From: Phycisphaerales bacterium UBA1845
GTDB lineage: Bacteria; Planctomycetota; Phycisphaerae; UBA1845
Reading direction: 5' to 3'
Length of the DNA stretch: 12,618 bases
Assembly (NCBI GenBank): GCA_002338715.1
Contig: DDIR01000065.1
Span: forward strand, 1,471 to 14,088
Positions 1 to 6,385 of this stretch are shown here, one piece after another; the first letter of the stretch is position 1; the number at the start of each line of letters is the position of its first letter. The translations under genes were made by a program, and so were the position numbers. The notes below the pieces were generated by a model that was not told the DNA's origin, searched no databases, and was given only the letters and a program-made list of their open reading frames with translations.

Positions 1-411
1 GCCCGCCGATGGCGGAGTGTCAAGGAAGATGAAATCGTATAGGCGTCGCGCGACCGTGATCGGCTCTTCGAGAATCGTGGTTCGGTCCACGAACTTCGAT
101 AGAAGGGTATCAAGCTCGGATAGCTGCGGACGCGCCGGCACCAGGTGCACGCCCTTCGGCAAGCCGTCCTGTACCACAAGCGCTTCAAGCGTCTCGTCGG
201 TTGTCAGCAGTTCGAGCGAGCCGGCGAAACTGTTCTCGGGCACACCCAAGTGTCGTGTTGCTCCTGCGGCAGGATCGAGGTCGATGATCAGGCAGCGATA
301 ACCGCGAAGTCCCAAGGCGGCCGCCACATGAACGCAAACCGTCGTCTTGCCTACACCGCCTTTTTGATTCCCGATAGCAATAAGGATTCCGCGTGGTGAT
401 TGATCGATCAT
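1..411 (-). CDS. parA: ParA-family partition ATPase (partial, C-terminus beyond left edge)
   Basis: This is the N-terminal 137 codons of a ParA/MinD-superfamily ATPase; the rest lies beyond the left edge. The deviant Walker A motif KGGVGKTT is at residues 17-24 with the signature lysine K17. A Walker A' strand IIDLDP is at about 42-47, and a Walker B strand FIFLDTPPS with D131 is near the cut end. Such proteins segregate plasmids or integrated elements by forming ATP-dependent gradients on the nucleoid, normally with a ParB partner encoded just downstream; here that position is off the window. The chosen ATG at 411 has AAAGGAG only two bases upstream. An in-frame ATG at 429 (adding MSNKGA, with GGAA upstream) is a real alternative. 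It diverges from the HTH protein across a repeat-rich spacer, which fits a plasmid-like par/rep arrangement. ParA-like identity is certain; the role in element partitioning is inferred. Confidence 0.93.
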   Translation of the reverse strand, partial: MIDQSPRGILIAIGNQKGGVGKTTVCVHVAAALGLRGYRCLIIDLDPAAGATRHLGVPENSFAGSLELLTTDETLEALVVQDGLPKGVHLVPARPQLSELDTLLSKFVDRTTILEEPITVARRLYDFIFLDTPPSAG

Positions 412-570
412 GGCTCCTTTGTTCGACATTCGTGTTCCGGCACGCGTGCTCCCCGGCAGGCCGGTTTGCGGGCATGCCGGCGAGCATTGTGCATGTACCT
501 GTTCTTATCTCAAAAGCTTGACGGGCGCAACCGAATACGGTCCCGCGATTGGCGCCGCGCGCCGGTGTCC

Positions 571-588
571 CCGCATGCCGGCATGCGG
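571..588. repeat. 18-bp perfect palindrome
   Basis: The sequence CCGCATGCCGGCATGCGG equals its own reverse complement over all 18 bases. A related GGGCATGCCGG sits about 100 bases to the left. Its position midway between the divergent parA and the HTH gene makes it a candidate binding site for a partition or replication protein. Confidence 0.6.
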
Positions 589-697
589 CTCGAACTGGTT
601 TGTGCATTGCCAAGCCAGCACGGATCGCGCTACGGTCGCAAGTGGCGACGCACCGGAGGCATCGACCGGAGCGTCTCACTTTTGTCTGGAAGAGGAT

Positions 698-717
698 CGA
701 ACGGCTGGCGCCGTTCG
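698..717. repeat. 7-6-7 inverted repeat
   Basis: The arms CGAACGG (698-704) and CCGTTCG (711-717) are exact reverse complements around a six-base centre. The repeat lies in the par/rep-type spacer. It could be an operator or part of an origin. Confidence 0.45.
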
Positions 718-871
718 CTTGCGAGGATTGACGGCGACCCGCAGGCCGCCGCGTGCGAATGATCTAACAACTCCTTCGTATCGCAGAATCCGTCTGCGTG
801 TCAATCGCCATCTCGATTCCGCGTGTCATCCGTGTGCTTCCACGGGGAACACGAGCACCCGACGATTGCTC

Positions 872-888
872 GTCAAACAGCGTTTGAC
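872..888. promoter_or_regulatory. Perfect inverted repeat abutting the start codon of the HTH gene
   Basis: The arms GTCAAAC (872-878) and GTTTGAC (882-888) are exact reverse complements with a three-base centre. They end one base before the ATG at 890. As DNA this could be an autoregulatory operator. As RNA it would form a hairpin covering the normal ribosome-binding position, where no Shine-Dalgarno sequence is visible. Both readings imply control of the downstream gene. Confidence 0.5.
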
Positions 889-889
889 A

Positions 890-2041
890 ATGAAAGGAAC
901 TATCAGCAAAAGCGCGGCTCCGCACCGATGGATCGCACGCAAGCCCGAGGGTGGGTACTGCCTCATCTCAGGAACGTGCATTCTCGCGGCGTGGTGGGCA
1001 CTCAGAGAACGAAATATCACGATACGCGACCTCCGGGTATGGCTGGCCAGTTTTGAGTTCACAGCAAGGCGTGACGGCGCTCAGTGCAAATTCGCGCCGA
1101 GGCCGACCCATGACGAGCTGGCGAAGATCGCTGGCTTGTCGCCATCGCAGGCCCGCCGATCGCTCCAACAACTTGAACGGACGAACCTGCTCACGTGGTC
1201 TCCAGTCGGCGCATTCCCAATGGTGCCGCTACCGGCAGACCACGACGAACTGGGCTTTATCGATTGGGTGCAGTCGGTCGAAAACCAGGCGCGGCCAGTG
1301 CCCGTACCACGGCGGACCATCCGTAACCTCGCGAGAGCAAACCGAAAAAGCGTTTTCGCAACGATGTTTGCTCACCTGATGCGGTGCATGTACTACCGCC
1401 GAGGGCGAGTGGTTTCAGGAGGGCGATGCAAGGCAACGTGGGCCGCCGAGGTATTCGGAATTCACTTGCGAACGGTCAAGGCAGCTCGACGTGATCTCGA
1501 GCGGCGTTTGTGGCTGATTCGCGGAGAGAGCAGCCAGTACGCATTGAATCGCTGGGGGCCAGCGGTGATCATCAACCTGCGTTGGCGCCCGTCGGCGCGA
1601 AGCGCAAAATCACCACCCCCAGCAAGACAGAATCGGCCGCAATCGCCACCCCCAATATTAGACAAGAAACTCTTCTATCGAAGATCTAAGAACCAGGAAC
1701 CGCCCATTGGGCGCTGCGATGGTGTTCGAATTCGGGTGGAGTCGTCATCGCCGAGTATTTCGCGGGTTCATCCGCGAGACCTCGAAGCGAGCGAGCGAAT
1801 CGAGGCTCTCCGCAAACAGGCGATTCAACTCGGACTGATGCGTGATACGTCCTGCGATCGCCTTCGCTTCCACGGTGCAGCCGAACACGCTCGCACAAAG
1901 GCGACCTCAAATCCGCCCGGTTTGTTCATGTGGCTGATTCGTCAGAGAAAGTGGTCATTCATCACGCAGGAGGAGGAGGATCGCGCCGTTCGGAAGATCA
2001 AGGAGCTTGACTTCGGAATCGACGAACGAGAAGCGGCGTGA
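890..2041 (+). CDS. Two-HTH DNA-binding protein, possible replication initiator or regulator of the element
   Basis: This 383-aa protein has two helix-turn-helix-like segments. One is at about residues 73-103 (THDELAKIAGLSPSQARRSLQQLE). The other is at about 181-211 (KATWAAEVFGIHLRTVKAARRDLE). Both are followed by winged-helix-like basic stretches. A proline-rich low-complexity linker follows at about 230-260. The C-terminus has a conserved-looking block (GLFMWLIRQRKWSFITQEEEDRA). Two winged-helix units next to a divergent parA recall plasmid initiators, but no diagnostic Rep motif was recognised, so a transcription factor role is equally possible. The ATG at 890 was chosen because residues encoded upstream look non-coding. 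There is no Shine-Dalgarno sequence, and in-frame TTG codons lie just upstream. It converges on the recombinase gene. Confidence 0.8.
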   Translation: MKGTISKSAAPHRWIARKPEGGYCLISGTCILAAWWALRERNITIRDLRVWLASFEFTARRDGAQCKFAPRPTHDELAKIAGLSPSQARRSLQQLERTNLLTWSPVGAFPMVPLPADHDELGFIDWVQSVENQARPVPVPRRTIRNLARANRKSVFATMFAHLMRCMYYRRGRVVSGGRCKATWAAEVFGIHLRTVKAARRDLERRLWLIRGESSQYALNRWGPAVIINLRWRPSARSAKSPPPARQNRPQSPPPILDKKLFYRRSKNQEPPIGRCDGVRIRVESSSPSISRVHPRDLEASERIEALRKQAIQLGLMRDTSCDRLRFHGAAEHARTKATSNPPGLFMWLIRQRKWSFITQEEEDRAVRKIKELDFGIDEREAA

Positions 2042-2050
2042 GCGATTCAG

Positions 2051-2085
2051 CCGTCACCGACCTCAGCAAGCGAAGTCGGTAACGG
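2051..2085. terminator. Possible bidirectional stem-loop between convergent genes
   Basis: CCGT-c-ACCGAC (2051-2061) pairs with GTCGGT-a-ACGG (2075-2085), giving ten base pairs with one mismatch and a 13-base loop. It lies ten bases after the HTH gene stop and before the end of the convergent recombinase gene. There is no U-tract, so intrinsic termination is uncertain. Confidence 0.35.
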
Positions 2086-2127
2086 CCGCACGGCAGCCAT
2101 CGGCCACCGGTATCGCCAGACGTCATC

Positions 2128-3309
2128 CTAACCGACCTGGGCCATGATGTCACTCGCGCGCGAGCGGTCAAGCTCGGCGTAGACCTCAGTCACTTCCGCA
2201 GACCGGTGCCCCAGAATCACCCGGGCCACCTCGATTCCGAACTGCTTCCGTAGCTCAGTTGCGGCATTGTGCCTGAGCCTATTTGGCCCCCACACCGGCA
2301 CGTCCGCCTTTCGGCACGCCTTGTAGATGGCGTTGTGATAGGCCTTTCGCGTGTAGTGGTCATTGAGCCGAGGGTTCGGGCGTTTTCGCAGCTTCTTGAT
2401 GGGGCGTGTGACCTTTGCGGCTTCGCGGCGCTCCCGGTGCTTTTCCGCCATCGCTTCGCGGGGGTCGAACAGGTAAGCATCTGGTTTGCGAGCGAGAAAC
2501 GGTAGGAGGACGCGCTTGGCCTTCGGTCCCAGGAACACGGCGCGCTCAGTGCCGTGATGTTCGGTCTTGTGCGATGACGGCGTGAATCGCCACGTGGCAC
2601 CGCTTTGGTCAATATCCCGCGGCCGCATGATCACGACCTCGCCCGGCCGCATTCCGGTGAGTAGTTGAAGGTCGATCATCGCACGCACCGGGCTCGACAC
2701 CAGCAGCCGAACCGCGTCGATGTGTTTCTGTGGGACCGGCTGCACTTCCCGGCGTTCTGGTGCGGAACTGCGTCCCTTCTTGAGCGGGGCAACGGCCTGA
2801 AGCGCATGAAGAATCTCCGGCCCGACCAGCTCGTTCTCGACGCCCCATTTGAATACACGGCGGATGCGGTTCACACGAGCGTTGATGACGCGGCGCGACA
2901 GCTTTGCACTGATCATCGCCTGACGAACTGTCTTGAGCGAGACTGGGCCGAAATCGACAACCCGCTCGTCTTCAAAAAGCTCGCGGAGCGGCCGCACGGC
3001 ATCCTCCAGGTTCTTGATCTCGCCCGTCGGAGCGCCGTTCTTCACGTAATAGGCGTCGGCATGTTCGAAATACCCGACGAGCAGCTCACTGATCCTCAAG
3101 TCGTCGCGCGGCACCGAATCAGAGCTGGCACTCAGTGTCGGCGTTTCGCGGTTCGCCAGCCAGCGTGCGATCTGCTGCTCGTACTTCTGCTTGCTCTCGT
3201 CGGACCCATGCGGGCCGAGGTACACGTCGCGACCGTCGATCGTGACGACGGCCTGACCGGAGGCCTTGTGACGGCAGTAACTGGGGAGCTTGTGTTTCAA
3301 TCGGGGCAT
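2128..3309 (-). CDS. Tyrosine recombinase (integrase) of the element
   Basis: This 393-aa tyrosine recombinase would catalyse site-specific integration and excision through a 3'-phosphotyrosyl intermediate. The N-terminal part has a small basic domain (1-50) and a core-binding (SAM-like) domain at about 70-165. The catalytic domain holds arginine R221 (TGMRPGE), lysine K248 (SSHKTE), box II N343-R-L-R346 (GPNRLRHNAATEL), H368 (LGHRS) and the nucleophile Y377 (TEVYAELD). The first His of the usual HxxR motif is replaced by Asn. The start at 3309 is supported by AAGGAG seven bases upstream. The gene begins about 120 bases from the 3' end of tRNA-Gly and reads away from it, as expected for an integrase at the end of a tRNA-integrated element. 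Length and catalytic residues indicate an intact enzyme. Confidence 0.95.
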   Translation of the reverse strand: MPRLKHKLPSYCRHKASGQAVVTIDGRDVYLGPHGSDESKQKYEQQIARWLANRETPTLSASSDSVPRDDLRISELLVGYFEHADAYYVKNGAPTGEIKNLEDAVRPLRELFEDERVVDFGPVSLKTVRQAMISAKLSRRVINARVNRIRRVFKWGVENELVGPEILHALQAVAPLKKGRSSAPERREVQPVPQKHIDAVRLLVSSPVRAMIDLQLLTGMRPGEVVIMRPRDIDQSGATWRFTPSSHKTEHHGTERAVFLGPKAKRVLLPFLARKPDAYLFDPREAMAEKHRERREAAKVTRPIKKLRKRPNPRLNDHYTRKAYHNAIYKACRKADVPVWGPNRLRHNAATELRKQFGIEVARVILGHRSAEVTEVYAELDRSRASDIMAQVG

Positions 3310-3429
3310 CGTGCGGCTCCTTCATCCGTACAAAACCGTATCTACGGCTTTGTTAAGGACTTCTGGGCCGCACTGCCCGACGCGGGCAGGCACGCGTAAA
3401 TCGCGTTCGGCTCAATGTTTATGCTTCAA
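3310..3429. other. Candidate attachment region between integrase and tRNA 3' end
   Basis: The 120 bases between the integrase start and the tRNA contain three short perfect inverted repeats: CCGTA-tc-TACGG (3336-3347), CTGCCC-5-GGGCAG (3373-3389) and ACGCG-taaat-CGCGT (3392-3406). Tyrosine recombinases bind paired inverted arms around a 6-8 base crossover, and elements often integrate at the 3' end of tRNA genes. No second copy of the tRNA end was found in the window, so the exact core cannot be set. Confidence 0.4.
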
Positions 3430-3501
<72 letters not shown>

Positions 3502-3507
3502 ATTTTT

Positions 3508-3539
3508 AAGTCTCGTATTGGCAGTTATTTACGAGACTT
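3508..3539. repeat. 10-bp perfect inverted repeat immediately 5' of tRNA-Gly
   Basis: The arms AAGTCTCGTA (3508-3517) and TACGAGACTT (3530-3539) are exact reverse complements with a 12-base loop. The repeat lies six bases beyond the 5' end of the tRNA gene, where its promoter or precursor leader should be, and directly abuts the next inverted repeat. Confidence 0.6.
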
Positions 3540-3614
3540 GTTGCTCCGAATCGCTGCCTATTTTTTGCCCTTTAATTTCCCCCTTGTGGGGTGCCGGGGG
3601 CGATCCGGAGCAAC
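3540..3614. repeat. 15-bp inverted repeat with internal hairpin
   Basis: The arms GTTGCTCCGAATCGC (3540-3554) and GCGATCCGGAGCAAC (3600-3614) pair with a single mismatch. They enclose 45 bases that themselves contain a C-run/G-run hairpin around CTTGT. The internal C-rich, T-rich part resembles dispersed intergenic repeats of some bacterial genomes. It could be a miniature element, a structured RNA or a repeat remnant; no transcript signal decides. Confidence 0.5.
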
Positions 3615-3686
3615 ACGAAAGCATACCTACGACCTTTCCCTCTGGCAAGACAATACCCGCGTGGATTGATTTCGTTTTGCCCCTGG

Positions 3687-3706
3687 ATTCTCGCTTTCGC
3701 GGGAAT
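3687..3706. repeat. Dispersed-repeat-like palindrome (ATTCYCGC-NNNN-GCGGGAAT type)
   Basis: The 20 bases from 3687 form a near-perfect inverted repeat (ATTCTCGC, centre TTTC, GCGGGAAT) within a longer string of the kind that recurs between genes in many bacteria. The Neisseria dRS3 element has the same outer bases. Only one copy is seen here, so dispersal in this genome is inferred. Confidence 0.4.
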
Positions 3707-3830
3707 GACGGCGCTGTCGCGCGGCTACGTTTGGACCCAAGGTGTTCTAGATTGAAACTCCCCAGGGTGGGCCGGAATCCATGCCGCCCGCTCCGGCGAC
3801 AATTCCGAGATCTTTTTCTGTTTGAAGCTG

Positions 3831-3858
3831 TTTTCCAAAACCAGAAGCCGGGCATAAT
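3831..3858 (+). promoter_or_regulatory. Weak candidate promoter of the 140-aa protein gene
   Basis: A CATAAT -10-like hexamer (3853-3858) lies 16 bases after TTTTCC (3831-3836), about 50 bases before the ATG at 3907. The -35 match is poor, so this is tentative. Confidence 0.25.
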
Positions 3859-3906
3859 CAGGACTCTTGATGCTGCTTGAGGCCCAAGGGTAGACGTGGA
3901 AAACGA

Positions 3907-4329
3907 ATGGGTGCGAATTCGAAACCAGCCAAGCCCACCAGGAACAAACGCGCCACCATTTCACCGCTGCGTGAGATCGTTGGCGACGAAGTGTATGACG
4001 TGTGGGTCAAGATGCTCAGCAATCTGGTCCCGGACGGACGCACCCATCGACTGTCGGTTGTCGTCGCGTCGATGCTGACCTACGCATCCGACATTGCATC
4101 TGCGAAGCGAGGCACAGACAAAGAGGATCATCCGGCATACCCATTGCTCGTTGCACTTGAAGGACTCGAAGAAGACGAAGCGTTGCAACTCCTGACACCG
4201 ATGCTCATTCGGCTCTTCAAGGATGCTGGGGTGAAGTACGAGCGAGTCAGCAGCAAGGGCGAACGCTACAGCATTCTCTGGGAAGCCACCATCGAGTTCT
4301 GCCGGTGGTACAACTACCAGTGGGAGTAG
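3907..4329 (+). CDS. Hypothetical protein, 140 aa, small and cytoplasmic
   Basis: I do not recognise the family. The N-terminus is basic and low in complexity (about residues 1-18). A mostly helical body follows with regular hydrophobic spacing, an acidic stretch (LEGLEEDEALQLL) near 85-97 and an aromatic C-terminus (WEATIEFCRWYNYQWE). There is no signal peptide, membrane segment or metal-binding motif. The ATG at 3907 was chosen over an upstream ATG at 3877 because GGAAAA lies about six bases before it and the first ten residues of the longer form are purely basic. It sits alone between the repeat-rich spacer next to the tRNA and a gene-free region. Frame quality and the biased third codon position support a real gene. 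Confidence 0.7.
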   Translation: MGANSKPAKPTRNKRATISPLREIVGDEVYDVWVKMLSNLVPDGRTHRLSVVVASMLTYASDIASAKRGTDKEDHPAYPLLVALEGLEEDEALQLLTPMLIRLFKDAGVKYERVSSKGERYSILWEATIEFCRWYNYQWE

Positions 4330-4793
4330 TGCGATGCTTGCGACCCTTTATCGGCGCACATGCGGTGAAGAATGGACGAGCAAAACGCTACGCCTCGATT
4401 GCGATCGTTATAATCGAACTGTATCAGATTGAAATTTCACTTCCGCGCGGCCGCAAGGCCAAATATGCAAACAAACGCATCCCGAAGTTCCGGATCAACA
4501 CGCTTCGAAGCATCGGGTCGGAAGACCCACGATTCAGACATGGCGTCGAAGGATTGCCAAACATGCGTGGCAATCACCTGGCCGCTAGCAGAACTCTACC
4601 GCGGGCCAAGAGCCGACTTAGGGCTTTCTTCGATGCTCCTCGGGACGATCTGACAATTCGTGAACCTGTTTCGTCGACATTGGATGGCGCTATTCGCGGC
4701 GTTGGGTGGCCGGGCTGGCCTGTGAATTGTTGGAATGGGCAAGTACCCAAGTTGACGGTCGCCCGGGAAGGGGGCTGAGCGGCTCGGTTGCTT
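4330..4793. other. Gene-free stretch, nothing recognised
   Basis: About 460 bases hold no convincing gene. Open frames across it on both strands have atypical composition and no recognisable motifs. The only features noted are a TATAAT-like hexamer at 4409-4414 without a matching -35 box and a small GGCC-GCAA-GGCC hairpin near 4450. It may hold a decayed gene or an unannotated RNA, but nothing visible supports either. Confidence 0.4.
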
Positions 4794-4821
4794 TTGCACT
4801 CCCGCGACGTTCAAGTATACT
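4794..4821 (+). promoter_or_regulatory. Sigma-70-like promoter of the Ig-like membrane protein gene
   Basis: TTGCAC (4794-4799) and TATACT (4816-4821) are separated by 16 bases, a close match to the sigma-70 consensus. Transcription would begin near 4828, leaving a leader of about 108 bases before the ATG at 4936. No other equally good pair lies closer. Confidence 0.6.
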
Positions 4822-4935
4822 CGCGGCCCTCCTCGTGCGATGAACGGTGTCGGCGTGGCGTTGCCGACTGATCGTGCTTGTAGGGTGTTTTCGCATTCAA
4901 TTAGGCCAATAAGCCACAGTCCAAGACGGCAATCG

Positions 4936-6336
4936 ATGTTTGAATTCAAGTGGCAGCTAAGCGAGCCTGCTGCACAGTCGGTGATTTTGCGAGTCCATGC
5001 CCGAAGCGGCTGGTTCGGCACAAAATCTCTGACCGTGGGTGAAAAGGTGATTTATCGCCGCGGGCTTTTCGCGGGGATCGAGGCACAATTTCGCCCCGTC
5101 CCGGAAGGTCCCCCCGTTGACCTCAAACTCGTTCCCACTACCGAAAACCAGTGGCGGCCAGCATTGTTCGTTGGCGGGGAGGAAATTCCCGAGCGCAACG
5201 GGACTCCGCTGCCGCTGAACCCGGCGCGACCTGCGTTGATCTCGGTGGTTGTGGGCTCTTGTTATTTGTTGATGTTGATCATGACGGTGATTTTGCCGTC
5301 GACGGTGAAGATGCTCACGGCATTGCGAATGCCGCATGCCGACCGCAAGATTGCGCTGCATTTCAGCGATCCGGGAATGCCCGAGCTACTGACAGCAGAT
5401 CCCGTCGAATTGGAAAAGCACCCACAGAACGTGCCGCTTACAACACAAGTCAAAGCGACGGGTGGAACGCCACCGTACGAGTTCGAAGCGAGCCCGGAAG
5501 CCTGGCCCAAGGGCATGACGCTCGACAAATCCAGCGGTGCGGTCACCTTCACACCGCGTAATTCTTCCGACTATTGCGCAGAGTACGTCGTGCGCGACGC
5601 GCACGGGGATATTGCGGTGGGTGTGTTTGCCGTCTTGGTCGCTTCAACCCAAGATTCGCGCAGCGATTGGCCAACCATTCCTACGATTTCCCTGCCCTCG
5701 GGTGCATACGGTGAACCTTACGAAGCGTGTCTCGTTGCGGAAGGCGGTGAGGAGCCGCTGCATTGGGATCGATTGTCCGGTTCCCTTCCGAAGGGGATTT
5801 CCCTCGATAGCGAGACCGGTTGCATCAGGGGTACGCCTGAACGCAAAACGCTCGCTACCTTGGAACGACGCCTCGGCAAGCAACTCAAGCCGGGCGCGCC
5901 GACACAAGAACTCCTTGACGCACTGACGAACGGCAAACTGCACGTTGACAACGAACACGCGAAATTGCTTTCGACAAGCCGCGACAACGTTTGGCTGTTG
6001 ACCGATGGATGGCGTCGATACATTTTGATCGAGGATGCGGAGAGTCTGCGTGTGCAGAGCGGAGGCGATTATTATTCGCTGACGCTATTGGTCACGGACT
6101 CGAGCTATGAAGTGGGTGACGACATCTGGCCATGGGTCATTCCGTTCATTGTGACGGCATTGAGCTTAATCGGTTATTGGATCATGCGGCGGTGGGGCTT
6201 GTTTCTGTTTGCCGGGTTGCTTGTTGTCGAGTTAGGTCTCAACAGCACGGGCGCTTTTCCGATCTCAACGATGGCTTTGGTGTTGCAGGGCTTGCTTCTG
6301 GCGATGGGCCTGAGGTACTACCGCCAAATGGTGTGA
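4936..6336 (+). CDS. Membrane protein with two putative Ig-like (He_PIG-type) repeats
   Basis: This 466-aa protein has an unusual layout. Residues 1-95 form a probably beta-rich domain with no N-terminal signal. A membrane segment follows at about 101-122. Next comes a large extracytoplasmic part (about 130-395), then three hydrophobic C-terminal segments (about 398-416, 419-435 and 443-460). The extracytoplasmic part carries two Ig-like repeats. One is at about 165-235 (ATGGTPPYEF, PKGMTLDKSSGAVTFTP). The other is at about 255-303 (GEPYEACLVAEGGEEPLHW, LPKGISLDSETGCIRGTPE), close to the He_PIG consensus. Such repeats usually mediate protein or glycan contacts at the cell surface. An upstream in-frame ATG at 4840 exists, but its extra 32 residues look non-coding. 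It may be co-transcribed with the transporter 49 bases downstream. The function is unknown. Confidence 0.82.
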   Translation: MFEFKWQLSEPAAQSVILRVHARSGWFGTKSLTVGEKVIYRRGLFAGIEAQFRPVPEGPPVDLKLVPTTENQWRPALFVGGEEIPERNGTPLPLNPARPALISVVVGSCYLLMLIMTVILPSTVKMLTALRMPHADRKIALHFSDPGMPELLTADPVELEKHPQNVPLTTQVKATGGTPPYEFEASPEAWPKGMTLDKSSGAVTFTPRNSSDYCAEYVVRDAHGDIAVGVFAVLVASTQDSRSDWPTIPTISLPSGAYGEPYEACLVAEGGEEPLHWDRLSGSLPKGISLDSETGCIRGTPERKTLATLERRLGKQLKPGAPTQELLDALTNGKLHVDNEHAKLLSTSRDNVWLLTDGWRRYILIEDAESLRVQSGGDYYSLTLLVTDSSYEVGDDIWPWVIPFIVTALSLIGYWIMRRWGLFLFAGLLVVELGLNSTGAFPISTMALVLQGLLLAMGLRYYRQMV

Positions 6337-6385
6337 CTTCTGGGAATTGTCGCCCTCGCTCGGCGCGGTGTGGCTAAGAAAGACG

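Larger units (their letters stand above)
412..889. other. Gene-free spacer rich in inverted repeats; candidate origin or centromere region
   Basis: No credible gene is seen between the divergent ParA and HTH genes. The open frame that continues upstream of 890 reads as arginine- and proline-rich shadow sequence. The spacer holds several perfect inverted repeats: a 10-bp palindrome at 440-449, GGCGC/GCGCC at 551-563, an 18-bp palindrome at 571-588, a 7-6-7 repeat at 698-717 and a 7-3-7 repeat at 872-888. The word GCATGCCGG occurs at about 472 and 573. Such a cluster between par and rep-like genes suggests an origin, a centromere (parS-like) or operators. No iteron series or DnaA-box cluster was recognised, so the function is open. 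Confidence 0.4.

Noticed and set aside
410..889. N-terminal extension of the HTH protein frame back to 410
   Set aside because: The extra 160 residues are rich in Arg, Pro, Cys and Ala without pattern, overlap the palindrome cluster, and the likely initiation is at 890.
2665..3399. Plus-strand open frame of 244 codons
   Set aside because: It lies antisense to the well-supported recombinase and has no motifs.
1..3429. Second copy of the tRNA-Gly 3' end marking the other end of the element
   Set aside because: Searched for by eye and not found; it may lie beyond the left edge.
3529..3855. Open frames on both strands through the spacer beside the tRNA
   Set aside because: Their translated strings (such as FPRKRESR and APHKGE) are known artefacts of dispersed intergenic repeats.
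4305..4778. Plus-strand open frame of 157 codons
   Set aside because: It overlaps the end of the 140-aa gene, has unnatural composition and lacks a ribosome-binding site.
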